From: Macrophomina tecta
Lineage: Eukaryota > Ascomycota > Dothideomycetes > Botryosphaeriales > Botryosphaeriaceae
Assembly (NCBI GenBank): GCA_024180945.1
Contig: JAKSGN010000006.1
Span: 2,666,001-2,730,000, forward strand
Reading direction: 5' to 3'
Length of the DNA stretch: 64,000 bases
Shown: one piece after another, positions 19,451 through 30,341 of the stretch
How the letters are laid out: each line of letters starts with the position of its first letter
How positions within the stretch are numbered: the first letter of the stretch is position 1
The notes under the pieces: model-generated
The model's database searches: none
What the model was told of the DNA's origin: nothing
Seen by the model: only the letters and a program-made list of their open reading frames with translations
Position numbers and translations under genes: made by a program

Positions 19451-20717
19451 ATGAGCGAGACTGAGAGGCAAGAGCAGGGACTGCAGCAGAGGCATGATGA
19501 GAAGACGGGGCAGAGTGCTTTTCAGGGCTGGTGGCAAAGAAATAAGGCCTGGGTGCTGGTGTTGACGGCTGAGTGCTTCGGCGCATGCATGGCGGCGACG
19601 GCGAGGCTGTTGGAGGACAATGAGAAGGGCACCGCAATGCATCCTATGCAGGTACAGTACTCAGGACTCTCAACAGGGATCAACACAGCAAACTCACTTT
19701 CTTAGATCATCTTCGTGCGCATGGGCTTGACATGCATCTTGAGTACGATATACATGAAGGCAACAAATGTTCCCGACTTCCCGCTTGGTACGCCAGATGT
19801 GCGATGGATGTTGGTAATTAGAGGCCTGACCGGGTTCTTTGGGTTGTCGGCGTTCTATTGTAAGCCTCACCACTCACTTTCTTTCCAGAGTTCTCAGAGG
19901 CAAGGCCACTGACACAGGTACAGGGGCACTACAATACCTCCCGTTGGCCGAAACGACAGTCATTACCTTTTTGACGCCACTCATGGTGCCTGTGGCATGC
20001 GCCCTCTTCTTCCACGAACCCCTCTCCAAGACGGTCGTCGTCGCCGGCCTCGTCTCCTTCGTGGGCGTGATCGTCCTGGCACGCCCTCCCTGGCTCTTCC
20101 CCAACCACGAAGAGGAAACGCCCTCTGCGAGCGCCGCCATGCGCACGATCGCCGTGACCCTCCTGCTTATTGGCTCGGTGACGGCGACCGCCTCGTACAC
20201 CATCATCCGCGGTATCGGCTACCGCGCGCACGCCCTCATCAGCGTCAACTACTACGCCTTCATGTCCACGCTCGGCGCCGGCGTGCTGATCATCTTCTCG
20301 CCGGGCGTCGACTTCCGCCTGCCGGCCGACGCGCGCCAGTGGGCGCTCCTCTCTACCATCGGCTTCTCCGGCTTCTTCCTGCAGTTCCTGCTGACGGCCG
20401 GGTTGCAGCACGACAAGAGTGCCGTCGCGACGACGATGATGTACAGCCAGGTGTTGTTCGCGCTCGTGTTTGACAAGGTCATCTGGGGAAACGTGCCGAG
20501 TACGGCGAGCGTGTGCGGCGGCGTGCTCGTGCTCGCCAGCACAGTTTACGTGGCGCTGTTTGCGGGTAATGGCAGCGGCGGGAAAGGGGACGGTGTCGCA
20601 GGGAAGGAAGGCGTGCCGGATGAGGAGCAGGGTCTGCTAGCAGGTCATCGCGGTCTTGATCCCGGGGCTGTGAGGGATAGTGAGGATGCGGAGGGTGCTA
20701 ATCTGGTGAACGAGTAA
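19451..20717 (+). CDS. EamA/DMT-family membrane transporter
   Basis: Three exons: 19451..19651, 19706..19859 and 19924..20717, giving 382 aa. Introns are GTACAG..CTTAG and GTAAGC..TACAG; the second acceptor was chosen because it yields FYWALQYLPLAE, a conserved EamA pattern. The protein is a drug/metabolite-transporter-type carrier with about ten hydrophobic segments from residue 26 on, including TVITFLTPLMVPVACALFF and VVVAGLVSFVGVIVLA, and a second EamA half ending near VCGGVLVLASTVYVALF. N- and C-termini are hydrophilic and probably cytosolic. It resembles the SLC35G/EamA group of fungal permeases. Substrate is unknown. Confidence 0.88.
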
Positions 20718-23078
20718 CAGGGGTTATGCCCAGGATTTTTCTGCGAGAGGGTTTGAAATGAGCTGAACCACGGGAGGAGGTGGCGATGAAAAATTTCACG
20801 TAGCATGGAAAGGAGTAAAATTGATTGACCAAGCGGCAGACGAGCACCGTACAAGGGAAGGAGCTCCCTACGACGGTTAGTGTGGCAGGAGAGTAGTCAG
20901 GGCCGCGGGCGAAGCGGCAGGTTGCAGCCATTTTGCTTTTCTTCTTGCGGCAGGGCCACGGCATCGGGACGTTGGTGGTCAAGCAGGCTAGATAGTGAAA
21001 GTTTCAATTCGGTTGTACGAGTTGCCTGAAAGATGCTATTGGCGGTTTAGTGTTGCAGTGTTCCCGCAGCGGCAGCACCACAGTCCAGGTCCACACCCGT
21101 ATCACCCAGAGACCGAGCCTCGGGTGGGCTGGATCTCGGCAAGGCAAAATAAATTTGAATGTTCCAGGGTGATGCTTCTGTCGGCGGCTTGCAACCCCGG
21201 CTAGCTTGCGTGCGGCGGCTGGTGCACGGGAGTCACTGAGCGTTGTTGGGGATGTCACTTGCACAAGCAAAGCCGGCCTTTTCCTTCACGTGAAGCGACG
21301 TGGACCGAGCGTGGGGAGCCGTCACAGTGGCAACAAGATCTGCGTGCATCAAAAGGCTAGCCTCAGCATGGCAAATTCTCCTCAATGGCCCTGAACATCA
21401 CCAATTGAGACGATGTGAAAGAAGGTTTCGGTTGCTGCAGCCGCGACGCTAACCAGGAACCTAAGGGTACATGCCGTAAGCCAACCCCGCAATCCTGGTG
21501 AATCCGTAGGGCGTCGCGCTGGCTGCTCCGCCAAGGTAGAACGAGCTTCGGATATTCTACTCGATTAGAGCTAAAGAGAAGGCCCGGGGATGGCTATAGG
21601 TCAATCGCGGTGGGCGTCGGTCGCATCAAGCCTCACATCAGGCCTAGCAGCGGCTACCGGGTGCTTGTCGAGCGGCCGGCCGACAGTGGCGGCGCTGAAG
21701 TCATCGATATGGCCTGTGTCGTGTTTGCTGGAAGGAGGATAGCCTACCGCGGGGGGGGAAGAGGCGGAGACAGGCTTGCGGCGACCGTCTCCACGATAGC
21801 GAGGAAGATGCGGCCGTGGCGTCGACAAAGCCAAAAGACGTTGGAGCGAGCATGGCTAGCAATAGTTTTGTCGCCTCGTGCAGGCAGGCCGGCGGCTGTC
21901 AAGTGAAGACGGCGACTGGCATGGTTGCCCCAGCGGCGGGGCGATCTCTCTGGCTCAGCTGGCGCCAGACCGCCGGCTCCTGCAGCACGTCACAGATCTC
22001 TGCTCCCGCCCTCTCTCCGATAAGCGACCTGCCATTGCGACTCTAGCATGCGGGCGTGACTGGCCAGGCCTGGCAATGTCCCGTGTGCTCGGCTCCGCCC
22101 TCAGCGACGCCGACTTTGGCCTGCCCTGCGCTCTGCGACTCCTGCGCCTGCTCAGCCCAATGAGAGACACGGCGGCACCGTCTTCAGCTCGAGCCACGCC
22201 GCCAGCCATGGAAACGCCGCCAATGGTTGACAGCTGCCACGCCCGGTCTCGCCCAAGCCCCGTCAACGGCAAGCCCCGCCCCGCCCTGGACGCCGGCAAA
22301 ACTGTTGTCCCTTGTACCACTCAGAGGTCACCCAGACTTGAACCTGCGATGAGCCAGCTGATCCATTGCCGGAGACATGGCTGGCCCGCCCACTCCCAGC
22401 TGGAGCTCTCGCGCAAGGAACGAGCCATGCCGAGCTTGCGCACTATGCTGGCGGAAACACTCGTGTTACTGCCGGGAGCTCCGTTGCTAGAGCCCTTCTT
22501 CAGGCGACGGCCGAGCCTTATCCATCCGCCAGGGCAGTGACAGCACTTCGATCGATGCAGGCCAGTCCTGGCTGTGTGCACTAACCACGGTCCACCGCCG
22601 GCTAATGCTGCCACTGGATATCGCCGATCTCTGCGGCCCGCGGATGTCCTGCGCTGACGATCTTGCCCTGCCGGCTGGGCCCACCATGTCGTTTCCTGTT
22701 TTAACCCACTTGGCCAGCGTGTGGCTTTTGACTCGCCAATTCTCCCCCTTCCATCCACCAAGTACCCCGATCCCGCTGCTTTGCTGGAAAGAAGCAAGCG
22801 TCCGTCTCTGTCCAGTGGCGCCTCTCTGGCTCTGTTGACGCCATATTAAACCGCACTCCTGCTCCGCTGTATTGTGTCTGTGCGAGCTTGCCACTTTCAC
22901 TTCAACGATCCTTTCCAATTCCTTCATTTTTTGCTATATTCTGGCCGTTGCCGCTGTTGGCCTTGCCCATTCGGTCCGCAATTGACCTCCCCTGTGTCTG
23001 CCCAGTTTCACTTCTTCACTTGTCGACAAAGAAGCCCTCAGCTTTACCTTCCCTCCGTGTCGCACGCGGTCCAAGATT
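20718..23078. other. intergenic region, no gene seen
   Basis: 2.36 kb. Several GC-rich frames (for example 21878..22540 plus and 22321..22797 minus) overlap each other on opposite strands and show no domain, signal peptide or splice logic. The last 200 bp, rich in CT and ending at ATG 23079, are probably the promoter and 5' UTR of the RGS gene. Confidence 0.5.
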
Positions 23079-24701
23079 GTGTACTCTCTCAGCTACAGAC
23101 GCCCAGGATCCGCTGGCTCTTCCTCCTCGTCGGAGCGCACCAGCGACGAGAAAAAGAGATCCATCGACGGGTCGACCGCTGGTGGATCACAACACTCGGG
23201 CGTGTCTCACGGCATCCCAGACGCGCTGTCATTCGATCGGATCATTTCGGGCGGCACCTGTCCGGTACGTGTCACGGCATATACCCGCTCCCCTTACTGT
23301 AGGCGGTCTGTGTCACTTAGTTGCACAGCATTAGCCGCTGCCGTCACACCGTCATATGATCTTCTTTTCGAGCATCAACCACAGATACGTCCGGAATAGC
23401 CGAAGTCCACACTGACAGGAGTATCGTAGCCTTGCACCCTCCGCGAGTTCCTCAATTACCTGAAGTATATCGAGCTCTCGGCAGAGAATCTCCAGTTCTA
23501 TCTGTGGTATCGCGACTACGTCAAACGCTTCGAGGCATTACCCGAGAGCGAGAAAGCCTTGTCGCCCGAGTGGACCATCGAGCAAGCCGATGCCGAAGCA
23601 CATGCCGCCCAGCCACAAGTCCGCAAGAAGAAAGCCAGCCCCGAAGCTGCTGCCGCTTTTCAAGGCACCGACTTCTCCGACGTCCCCAAGACCGCAGACA
23701 GCGACCGCGCCAATCCCTTCTGGGACAATGCCGCTCGCACGCCGTCAGAGCATAGCAAGAATGACACCACGGATGCTGCATCTGAACACAGCGGGTTTGA
23801 TTGGCCAAAGTCGCTGAGCAACTCTACGGTCAATCATTGCGAGGCAACCAAAGATGCTTTTGAGTCTGCCGGCGAGAAGTTCCAACCATGTAAGCTCTTA
23901 CCACAACAATACCCGCATGCATCGACTAACCCAATCAAGTCACAATCCAGCCGTACCGCGAAGAGATGTCCCGCATTGTAGCCATTTACGTCGTCGACGG
24001 CGGTGCCCGCCAACTCAATCTCTCCGCTCGTGAACGCACCACGCTCCTGCGCGCCTTGGCTCACACGACGCACCCCACTGCCTTCCGTGAGGTGATGCTC
24101 AGCGTTGAGTGGACTCTCCGCTGCCAATCTCACCCACACTTCATCCGCTGGACTATCTGCAACGGCAACCGTCCACGCGTCATCTTTGCCCGCAGCCTCG
24201 GTGTATTCACTATCCTCGGCGGCATCCTTATGGGCATCTTGATGACGCTCAGTAACATCGGTCGCGGATACCGTGCTCTTGCTGCCATTCCCCTCGTCGT
24301 CGGTATTTCAACCATGATAGCCGCGTACAAGGGGATGTGTGTCGTAAGTGTTATTTGCCCCTCAGAAATCTCGCATCAGTACTAATCAAACGTAACAGGT
24401 TCTCCACGGCATGCACCATCGCCACCTTCGCCCTTGGGAGCTCTTCACCTCGGATGACGAGCCCGCCATGTCCTCGGAGAAGAAAGACGAGAAGAACAGC
24501 TTCGAGGACGAGCCTTGGGTCGCCAAATACGAAAAACGCAACATCATCCGCAAAGTCTTCGACCGTGAGGTCTGGGTTGAGGAGCCGGCTATGCGCCAAA
24601 TCCAGGACACAATTTTCGTACAGAGTTTGATCGGCGCGGTCGTAGCAAGCGCCATCTTCTGTGCTATCTTGGTTGCTGTGCCCAAGGGCGCGTTCTTCTG
24701 A
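23079..24701 (+). CDS. RGS-domain membrane protein (Rax1/RgsB-like)
   Basis: Four exons: 23079..23264, 23430..23889, 23940..24343 and 24399..24701, giving 450 aa. All introns have GT..AG ends (GTACGT, GTAAGC, GTAAGT donors) and keep frame. The RGS fold begins with TLREFLNYLKYIELSAENLQFYLWYRDY near residue 63, is interrupted by a long Ser/Asp-rich loop, and resumes at IQPYREEMSRIVAIY to HPTAFREVMLSVEWTLR. Two hydrophobic segments follow (VFTILGGILMGILMTL, ALAAIPLVVGISTMIAAY) and one at the C-terminus (SLIGAVVASAIFCAILVAV). RGS proteins speed GTP hydrolysis by G-alpha subunits; the membrane-anchored layout is like Rax1 and Aspergillus RgsB. Effects on growth, sporulation or polarity would be expected but are inference. 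Confidence 0.85.
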
Positions 24702-25575
24702 TTTGGAGGGACCGAAAGAATGTTTTCCGCGATATGATTCACGATACCCACTAATTTCAAAACTGCGCTTGCTGGTCGAAAATTGAACGATATTGAAGGA
24801 CAAGAGGAGGGAAACTCCCGTCGGTTTCACGACCATGCGTGAGGATGACATCGGATGATAGTCAAAACTCACCGGCCCTTAGCTCGTCTTTTAAAGTAGT
24901 GCTAGTTGTTAGTTAACGATGCGATGAAGAATTCATCCTTATCCATCCATGCAAAATCACCCTTTTGCTGTGAGCAACAATGCTGATTTGGCGCCTTTTC
25001 ACCCCTGTACGGAAGCACATTCAAACGCGCCGCTTATCATCTTGGTTTTTGCACGTGCTATTTTAGAAACTTCCTAAGCAAGCAAGGCGGGCCGCGGGGA
25101 GATCGGCATGCGCTGCAACAAGCGCGGGCCCCGATCTTGAACGTCGATCTTGCACGACTCGCTCTCGCTCCACCCGGGCCAACATCATCGTCGTCATCGT
25201 CCGATTTTCTCGAACACAGCTAAGGGGGGTTCAGCGTACAAGAGGCTCATTATTCCGCCATCGCAATCCTATGGATTTCACCACCATGGTCGCCTTCGAC
25301 TATCTTCAACCTCATCCTCGCGTTGCCACACCACGATCATCCCCGACGACGATCCGTCCCTCTCGTTGAGCGTCCGTTGGCCTTGTATTGCGGGATAACA
25401 GGTTCGATTACCATTTCCCCAGCAACCACTCGACAGCGCTCACAGCAGGTCAGCGAAAGTGGAGGGGAAAGAAAAAGCGATTGAGCTACGCTGAAAGCTC
25501 CTGGCATCCGCCAAGCCCCACGCCGGCACGATACCGATCGATCCAACTAGCAACACCTAACCACACACCTCCCCG
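24702..25575. other. intergenic region, no gene seen
   Basis: 870 bp between the RGS gene and the dehydrogenase. Contains only short frames and the two genes' UTRs. Confidence 0.5.
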
Positions 25576-26534
25576 ATGCCCTCGCCTTCCCAGCCCTGGA
25601 CGCTCATATCCCCGGCCTCCCGCGGCATCGGGCTCGCCCTGGCCCAGCACGTCCTGCGCACGACGCGCGCTCCGGTCGTCGCCACGGCGCGGGGCGACCT
25701 CTCCGCGGCGCGCACCGCCATCCTGCGCGACTTGGCCGGCAGCGCTCCCAACGCCGAGGAGCGGCTGAAATTGGTGCAGCTGGACTACTTAGGTGCGTCC
25801 ATACACACACAAACACACACACACGTGCCAAACCCCCGCCAAAAAAAAGAAAAAATTTTTTTTTTTAAAAAAAAAACACCCATGCTAAATTCTCCTCCTC
25901 CGCGTTCGCCATCCCGACAGACGAAGCCACCATCGCCTCCGCCGCACAAGCCTGCAGCGCCCTCTTCCCGCCCAAAGAGCGCTGGCACCTGCACCTCGCG
26001 CTGTGCGTGCCGGGGCTCCTCTTCCCCGAGAAGGCGCCCGCACAGATCTCGGCCGACGACGCGCTGCTGACGCTGCGCACGAACGTGCTCGGGCCGCTGC
26101 TGGCGATCAAGCACTTCAGCGCCTTCCTGCCGCGGAAAGCGACCTCGGTCGGCGGCGACGACGGCAACTATGAGGGCCTGCCGCCCCGCAACGCCGTGTG
26201 GGCGACCATGTCGGCGCGCGTGGGGTCGATCGCGGACAACGGCCTGGGCGGGTGGTACTCGTACCGCGCGAGCAAGGCGGCCGTCAACCAGGTCACGAAG
26301 ACGTTCGACAACCATTTGCGGGCGAGTGCGGGGCAGAAGGCGATGGCGGTCGGCTTGCACCCGGGGACGGTGCGGACGGGGTTGAGCAGGGAGTTTTGGG
26401 CGAATGTGAAGGAGGGGAAGCTTTTCGCGCCGGCGTATGCGGCGGAGAGGCTGGTGGAGGTCGTGAGGGGGTTGGATGTGGAGAGCGGGAGGGGGAAGTG
26501 TTGGGACTGGAAGGGCGAGGAGGTGCCGCCGTGA
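25576..26534 (+). CDS. short-chain dehydrogenase/reductase
   Basis: Two exons, 25576..25792 and 25921..26534, give 276 aa. The 128-nt intron holds a CA repeat and T/A homopolymers. The Rossmann start is WTLISPASRGIGLALAQHVL, with the glycine motif in the variant S-x3-RGIG. NVLGPLLAIKHF, the catalytic-Ser region MSARVGSIADN and the active-site YSYRASK (Tyr-x3-Lys) follow, then HPGTVRTGLS after the active site. Length and layout match classical SDRs, and the pattern resembles the CsgA/C-factor-like group. The enzyme should be a cytosolic NAD(P)-dependent oxidoreductase; substrate is unknown. The gene is very GC-rich. It faces the 83-aa gene tail-to-tail with 166 bp between stops. Confidence 0.88.
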
Positions 26535-26700
26535 GGTCACGTCATGTCATGTAGAAAAAGGCAAAGGCAGGCCCATGTGCGCTCATTTGCATTCTTGAGG
26601 TTGGTCATGTAGTTGTATTAGAGCTTAGAAGATGCCGCGGGTGGCCTGTATGTGCATGTGTTCGTTCATCGTACAGTCGTGGGCCGGGGCGGGCGTGCCC

Positions 26701-27090
26701 TTACTTGTTCAGCTCGGCGGCGCGGGCCTTGAGCTCCTCCCTGCTGGCGGGCTCGCCGAGACCCTCGGCCATGACGGGGCCCTGGATGAGGTGTGAGTGC
26801 TTGATGGCTATGCTGGTACGCGGAACTGTGACGTACGGGAGCGGCCGTGTGGTCGTTGGCATGAGCCTTGTTTTGGGCGCCGCCAGACGTGGCGCCGGTG
26901 TCGGCCTGGTGCATGGCATGGGAGGAGGCAGTGCTGTCAGACGACTCCTTGGCAACCTGGTCGGTGATGCCTGTGAGTGGTCTCGTCGTCAGCACGTCAG
27001 GTATGCCGATGAGGAGCACCGCTCTCGAAGGGCGGGGATTGGGTTCGACATACTGCCAGTGGCGTTCTCTTCAGCGGGGTGGACGGGCAT
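26701..27090 (-). CDS. small hydrophilic protein, 83 aa, three exons
   Basis: Exons 27090..27054, 26970..26837 and 26781..26701. Intron 1 is GTATGT, CTGAC branch, CACAG; intron 2 is GTACGT..TCCAG. Both keep frame, which argues strongly that this short gene is real. The protein starts MPVHPAEENATGSITDQVAK, is rich in Ala, Ser, His, Asp and Glu, has no Cys, no signal peptide and no membrane segment, and ends in a helix GEPASREELKARAAELNK. It looks like an intrinsically disordered small protein of the kind often induced by stress or in spores (inference). I cannot assign a family. Confidence 0.75.
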
Positions 27091-27688
27091 GATGGAGATG
27101 AGGTCTGGATGCGAGTATGCGCTAGGCTATGGGGTGGAAGTTGCAGATGAGCTCGGATAGGTGTGCGAGAGTCAGGGCGGATTCGTTGAATATATCAGGC
27201 AGCGCCCAAGAGGAATGACGTAGGAGAAAGCGTCAGGTGTCGGCAGGTCGATTGGCTCGATGCAAGATTGACGCGCATAACCGCAGCTAGCCGGCCAAAG
27301 TAACACGCCTTCTTCACGCTGCTGTGAGCCTGCCGTGTTGCGTGTTGCGCGTGTTGCGCCGTGCCCCAGCGTAATGGCATGCGGAGACTGACGTCATGAA
27401 CCCCCGCGCTCCTTATCTTATCGGCGCTGCGGGGTCAAAAGCCTGGCCCTTTGTTTCTTGTCCTTTTCGAGTCCCACCCGTAAATCAATCCGTCTTCATG
27501 ATGGGAATCGCAACGCGCGTGGCGGCTTTGTCCTCACCTCCATCTGCCCAATGCGGCCGCTATACAAAGGGCTTTACGCTTAACAAAGAGTCACTGACAA
27601 AAAGGCGTCACGTTCGCACTTGCACAGCATTTCGTCGTGTCCTGCTAAACCGAACCACTCACGCAGACAGCTTGCCGCCATCATCACC
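27091..27688. promoter_or_regulatory. divergent promoter region
   Basis: About 600 bp between the starts of the 83-aa gene (minus) and the BTB gene (plus). No gene of its own; a TATA-like TATACAAA at 27563 lies about 126 bp upstream of the BTB start codon. Confidence 0.45.
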
Positions 27689-28456
27689 ATGGAGACCGAG
27701 GCTGCCGCCTTCGCTTTCAACCCTCATCCTGACACCAAGACAGTCCATTTCCTCGTCGGCCCCGAGCGCTATGCTCTATCTGCAAATGAAGACCTGCTCA
27801 GGCAGCACTGCTCATTCATCGACTATGCTCTCACCGATGATGGGCGTAGCTCCACCGATGAGCCTTTCGAGCTACCTACCGAGGACCCCGATGCATTTGT
27901 TGGTCTCCTCTGGTGGGTCCACGAGGGCGCCTTCCGCCACCCCGATACCATGGAAAACATGCCCTCCTTCCATATCATGCACATGATAAAGATCTGGATC
28001 CTCGCCGAGAAATACTCCGCTCCTCTGCTCCAAGAATGCATGATCAGCTTTGCCCAGATGACCTACGCCGATTTTGAAGATTTGCATGACTTCCCCGTCG
28101 ACTTCTCTGTCCTCGAGTACCTTTCAAAACATACGAACGAGGATAGCCACATCCGCCAGCTTTACCTCGTCTTCGTTGCCTACTCCAGGCCCGCAATCGA
28201 CGCCGGCAGTGGCCGAAAAGTCCTGCTACCATTCGATGACGACGAGCGCAATCAGATGCCCCTCGACATATTCGACGAGATTCAAAGCTGTATGGAAGCC
28301 AGACAAGAAAAGGGCGACACCCTTGGCTGGGCCGATGACACCGACCTGCCCAATGCTATAATGTTTCTGGAGCTTGTGAGCCAGTTGGACAAAAGATCGC
28401 GCGATATTCTTAATTACATCGTTGAAGAGGCCGTGGAAGGGCCGCTTCATGGGTAG
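27689..28456 (+). CDS. BTB/POZ-domain protein
   Basis: Single exon, 255 aa, start METEAAAF in a good context (CACCATGG); an in-frame upstream ATG at 27620 would add 23 residues of unconvincing sequence. The N-terminal half has the fungal BTB pattern: KTVHFLVGPERYALSANEDLL, HCSFIDYALTD, LPTEDPDAFVGLLWWVHEGAF, then KIWILAEKYSAPLLQECMI. BTB domains mediate dimerisation and often link to cullin-3 ligases or transcription factors. The C-terminal half (DFEDLHDFPV onward) is helical with no second domain recognised. Many such short BTB proteins exist in filamentous fungi with no known role. Confidence 0.82.
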   Translation: METEAAAFAFNPHPDTKTVHFLVGPERYALSANEDLLRQHCSFIDYALTDDGRSSTDEPFELPTEDPDAFVGLLWWVHEGAFRHPDTMENMPSFHIMHMIKIWILAEKYSAPLLQECMISFAQMTYADFEDLHDFPVDFSVLEYLSKHTNEDSHIRQLYLVFVAYSRPAIDAGSGRKVLLPFDDDERNQMPLDIFDEIQSCMEARQEKGDTLGWADDTDLPNAIMFLELVSQLDKRSRDILNYIVEEAVEGPLHG

Positions 28457-30341
28457 TGGAATGCACAATACCCTTTCAATTATGCCAAACTTCCTGCATA
28501 TTACTCAATTGGAAATGTCCGATTTTTATTAATGAGCAGTACGCAGTTATCATCGTACCTGGCCTCCTGCCATATATGTCTCACTCTCCATTCGGAGCAT
28601 AATGCGTAAAAAGCCAGACTCTCAACCATTGCCGAGGCGAGGAAAAAGAAACGAGCATCTTATTTGCGATTCGTAGTACAGCTCGGTTATCCGCATTCGA
28701 CATTCTTTATAACCCCCATCCGTGGTGCCCATTTTATTCCATAGAGAGTTGCTGCACACCGAGGCCTCTGATTTAACCTTCACCTCATTCGTAATTTTGT
28801 CTCATTCTTCAGATGTCGTCCTCTACTCCGCATCGCTAGAATCGTATTTCATTACTCCATCCATCTCCAAGACACATACAAACATGCTACATGCGGTAAA
28901 ATGGCAGAAAAACGACCCGCGAACGATCAGGATGAAGCTACCTTGCGAGTTTTCAGTGGCCAGATCAGGGCACTTGCTATCCCATCAAAAAATACATCAA
29001 TAAATGGAAAATAAAATTGAAAGGTACCATCCCTAAGAATATGTCGCTCCTCGTACTCTAAAAAGATGCACTCATGACTTGATGCCCAAGATGGCTCATC
29101 AAGCGTACCTCACCGATGATTTATGCCCACAGCTGGTGCTTTATCCAATGAATGATGGAACTGAATTACCAAAAACACACTCACACGCCACCCGGGCATG
29201 CCACTGCAGCTTCCAGCTCAAGGTCTCCTTCCCCGCCTCGATTAACGCACCCGTACTCCGCCACCACAGCCATTGTTCCGACACCGCCTTCTGTAGCAAC
29301 ACTTGCCGCTTGCCCAACAGCCATGAAACACCCCCGCCGCCATTCACAGCCTCAAGACATGGTCTAAGCACGCGCCCCCGCTGCCCACCTACCCGACGGC
29401 GCAGGGGTGCGAGCTATGGGCTAAAGTCGTCAGATACACGCGCATACGCATGCAGCTCACCCAATACGCCGTGCTCTGTGAGGCGTCAGCGCCGTTTGCG
29501 TTTATGGCGTTTGAACTCGATCCCCAGCTTGCTGGCGGGATACCTCGGAGCGTTCGCCGTTGCGGAAAGTATTTGTGCACTTCATGATGGATTTGAGACC
29601 GAGGCGGGAGGTTTGGGTTTTGGCAGTGGAGCAAGTCGTGGAGACGGGATTGTTGCACCTGGTTAAAGAGATCGTTCGGTTTTGGGCTGCCGTCCTCGCC
29701 CCCTTTCCCCGGGGAAGGGGAAGGGAAGGGAAGGGAAAGCTGAGTGAGGCGCCGGGGGTGGCGAACGCGATATAGACGGGGACGGGGAGACCGTTTGTGG
29801 AGCCTGCTTGGCTTCCGAAATGTGATAGGCTATGATGGTGGAGGCGCGGTACGAGGATGAGCAGAACACGGCTGAGCCCATCGGCAACCCTTGAGTGAGC
29901 TCTCTGTAAACTGTGGAGGAGGCTACAGTCGGACGCTTTTTGCTAGTGAGGACAGAGCTTATTTGCTGAGGATGGGTGATTCATACAAGTCTCCAATGCA
30001 TTTAGTAATACCAATAAACCTCTGACATCTCGCTTGCTTTCGACTTGCTTCGTTGGCTACATGCTGAGCCACGTATTGGGATCTCCTTGTCCAGCTTCAG
30101 CGCGCGTCATTGCCTCTTTCTGTGATTGTTGGCGTCTGGCCTTGCGCTGCGGGATCGGCATGTGTGATGCATTGTCAGCAGGCCAATGCTCGCAAGGCGG
30201 TATGGCCGAAGGAAGAAAGCTGACGAGGCAGCCTTATCCTCCAGAATCCCCTCTCCAGTCTTTCTCCATGCCAACCCTCGAAGCAGAAGCGCAGCACATA
30301 TTGCTTTCCTCATTTGAAGCTACCATCTCGAGTCGCTCGAT
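28457..30341. other. intergenic region, weak coding traces
   Basis: 1.9 kb without a gene I can support. Around 29390-29570 the plus strand keeps an open, protein-like frame (CELWAKVVRYTRIRMQLTQY.., FMAFELDPQLAGG) that then meets stops; it could be an eroded exon, but I recognise no family. Confidence 0.4.

Noticed and set aside
21878..22797. 220-aa plus and 158-aa minus frames in the 20.7-23.1 kb gap
   Set aside because: They overlap each other, lack domains and splice logic, and have composition expected from GC content.
25400..25420. tRNA B-box-like GGTTCGATTAC
   Set aside because: No matching T-stem, A box or acceptor stem around it.
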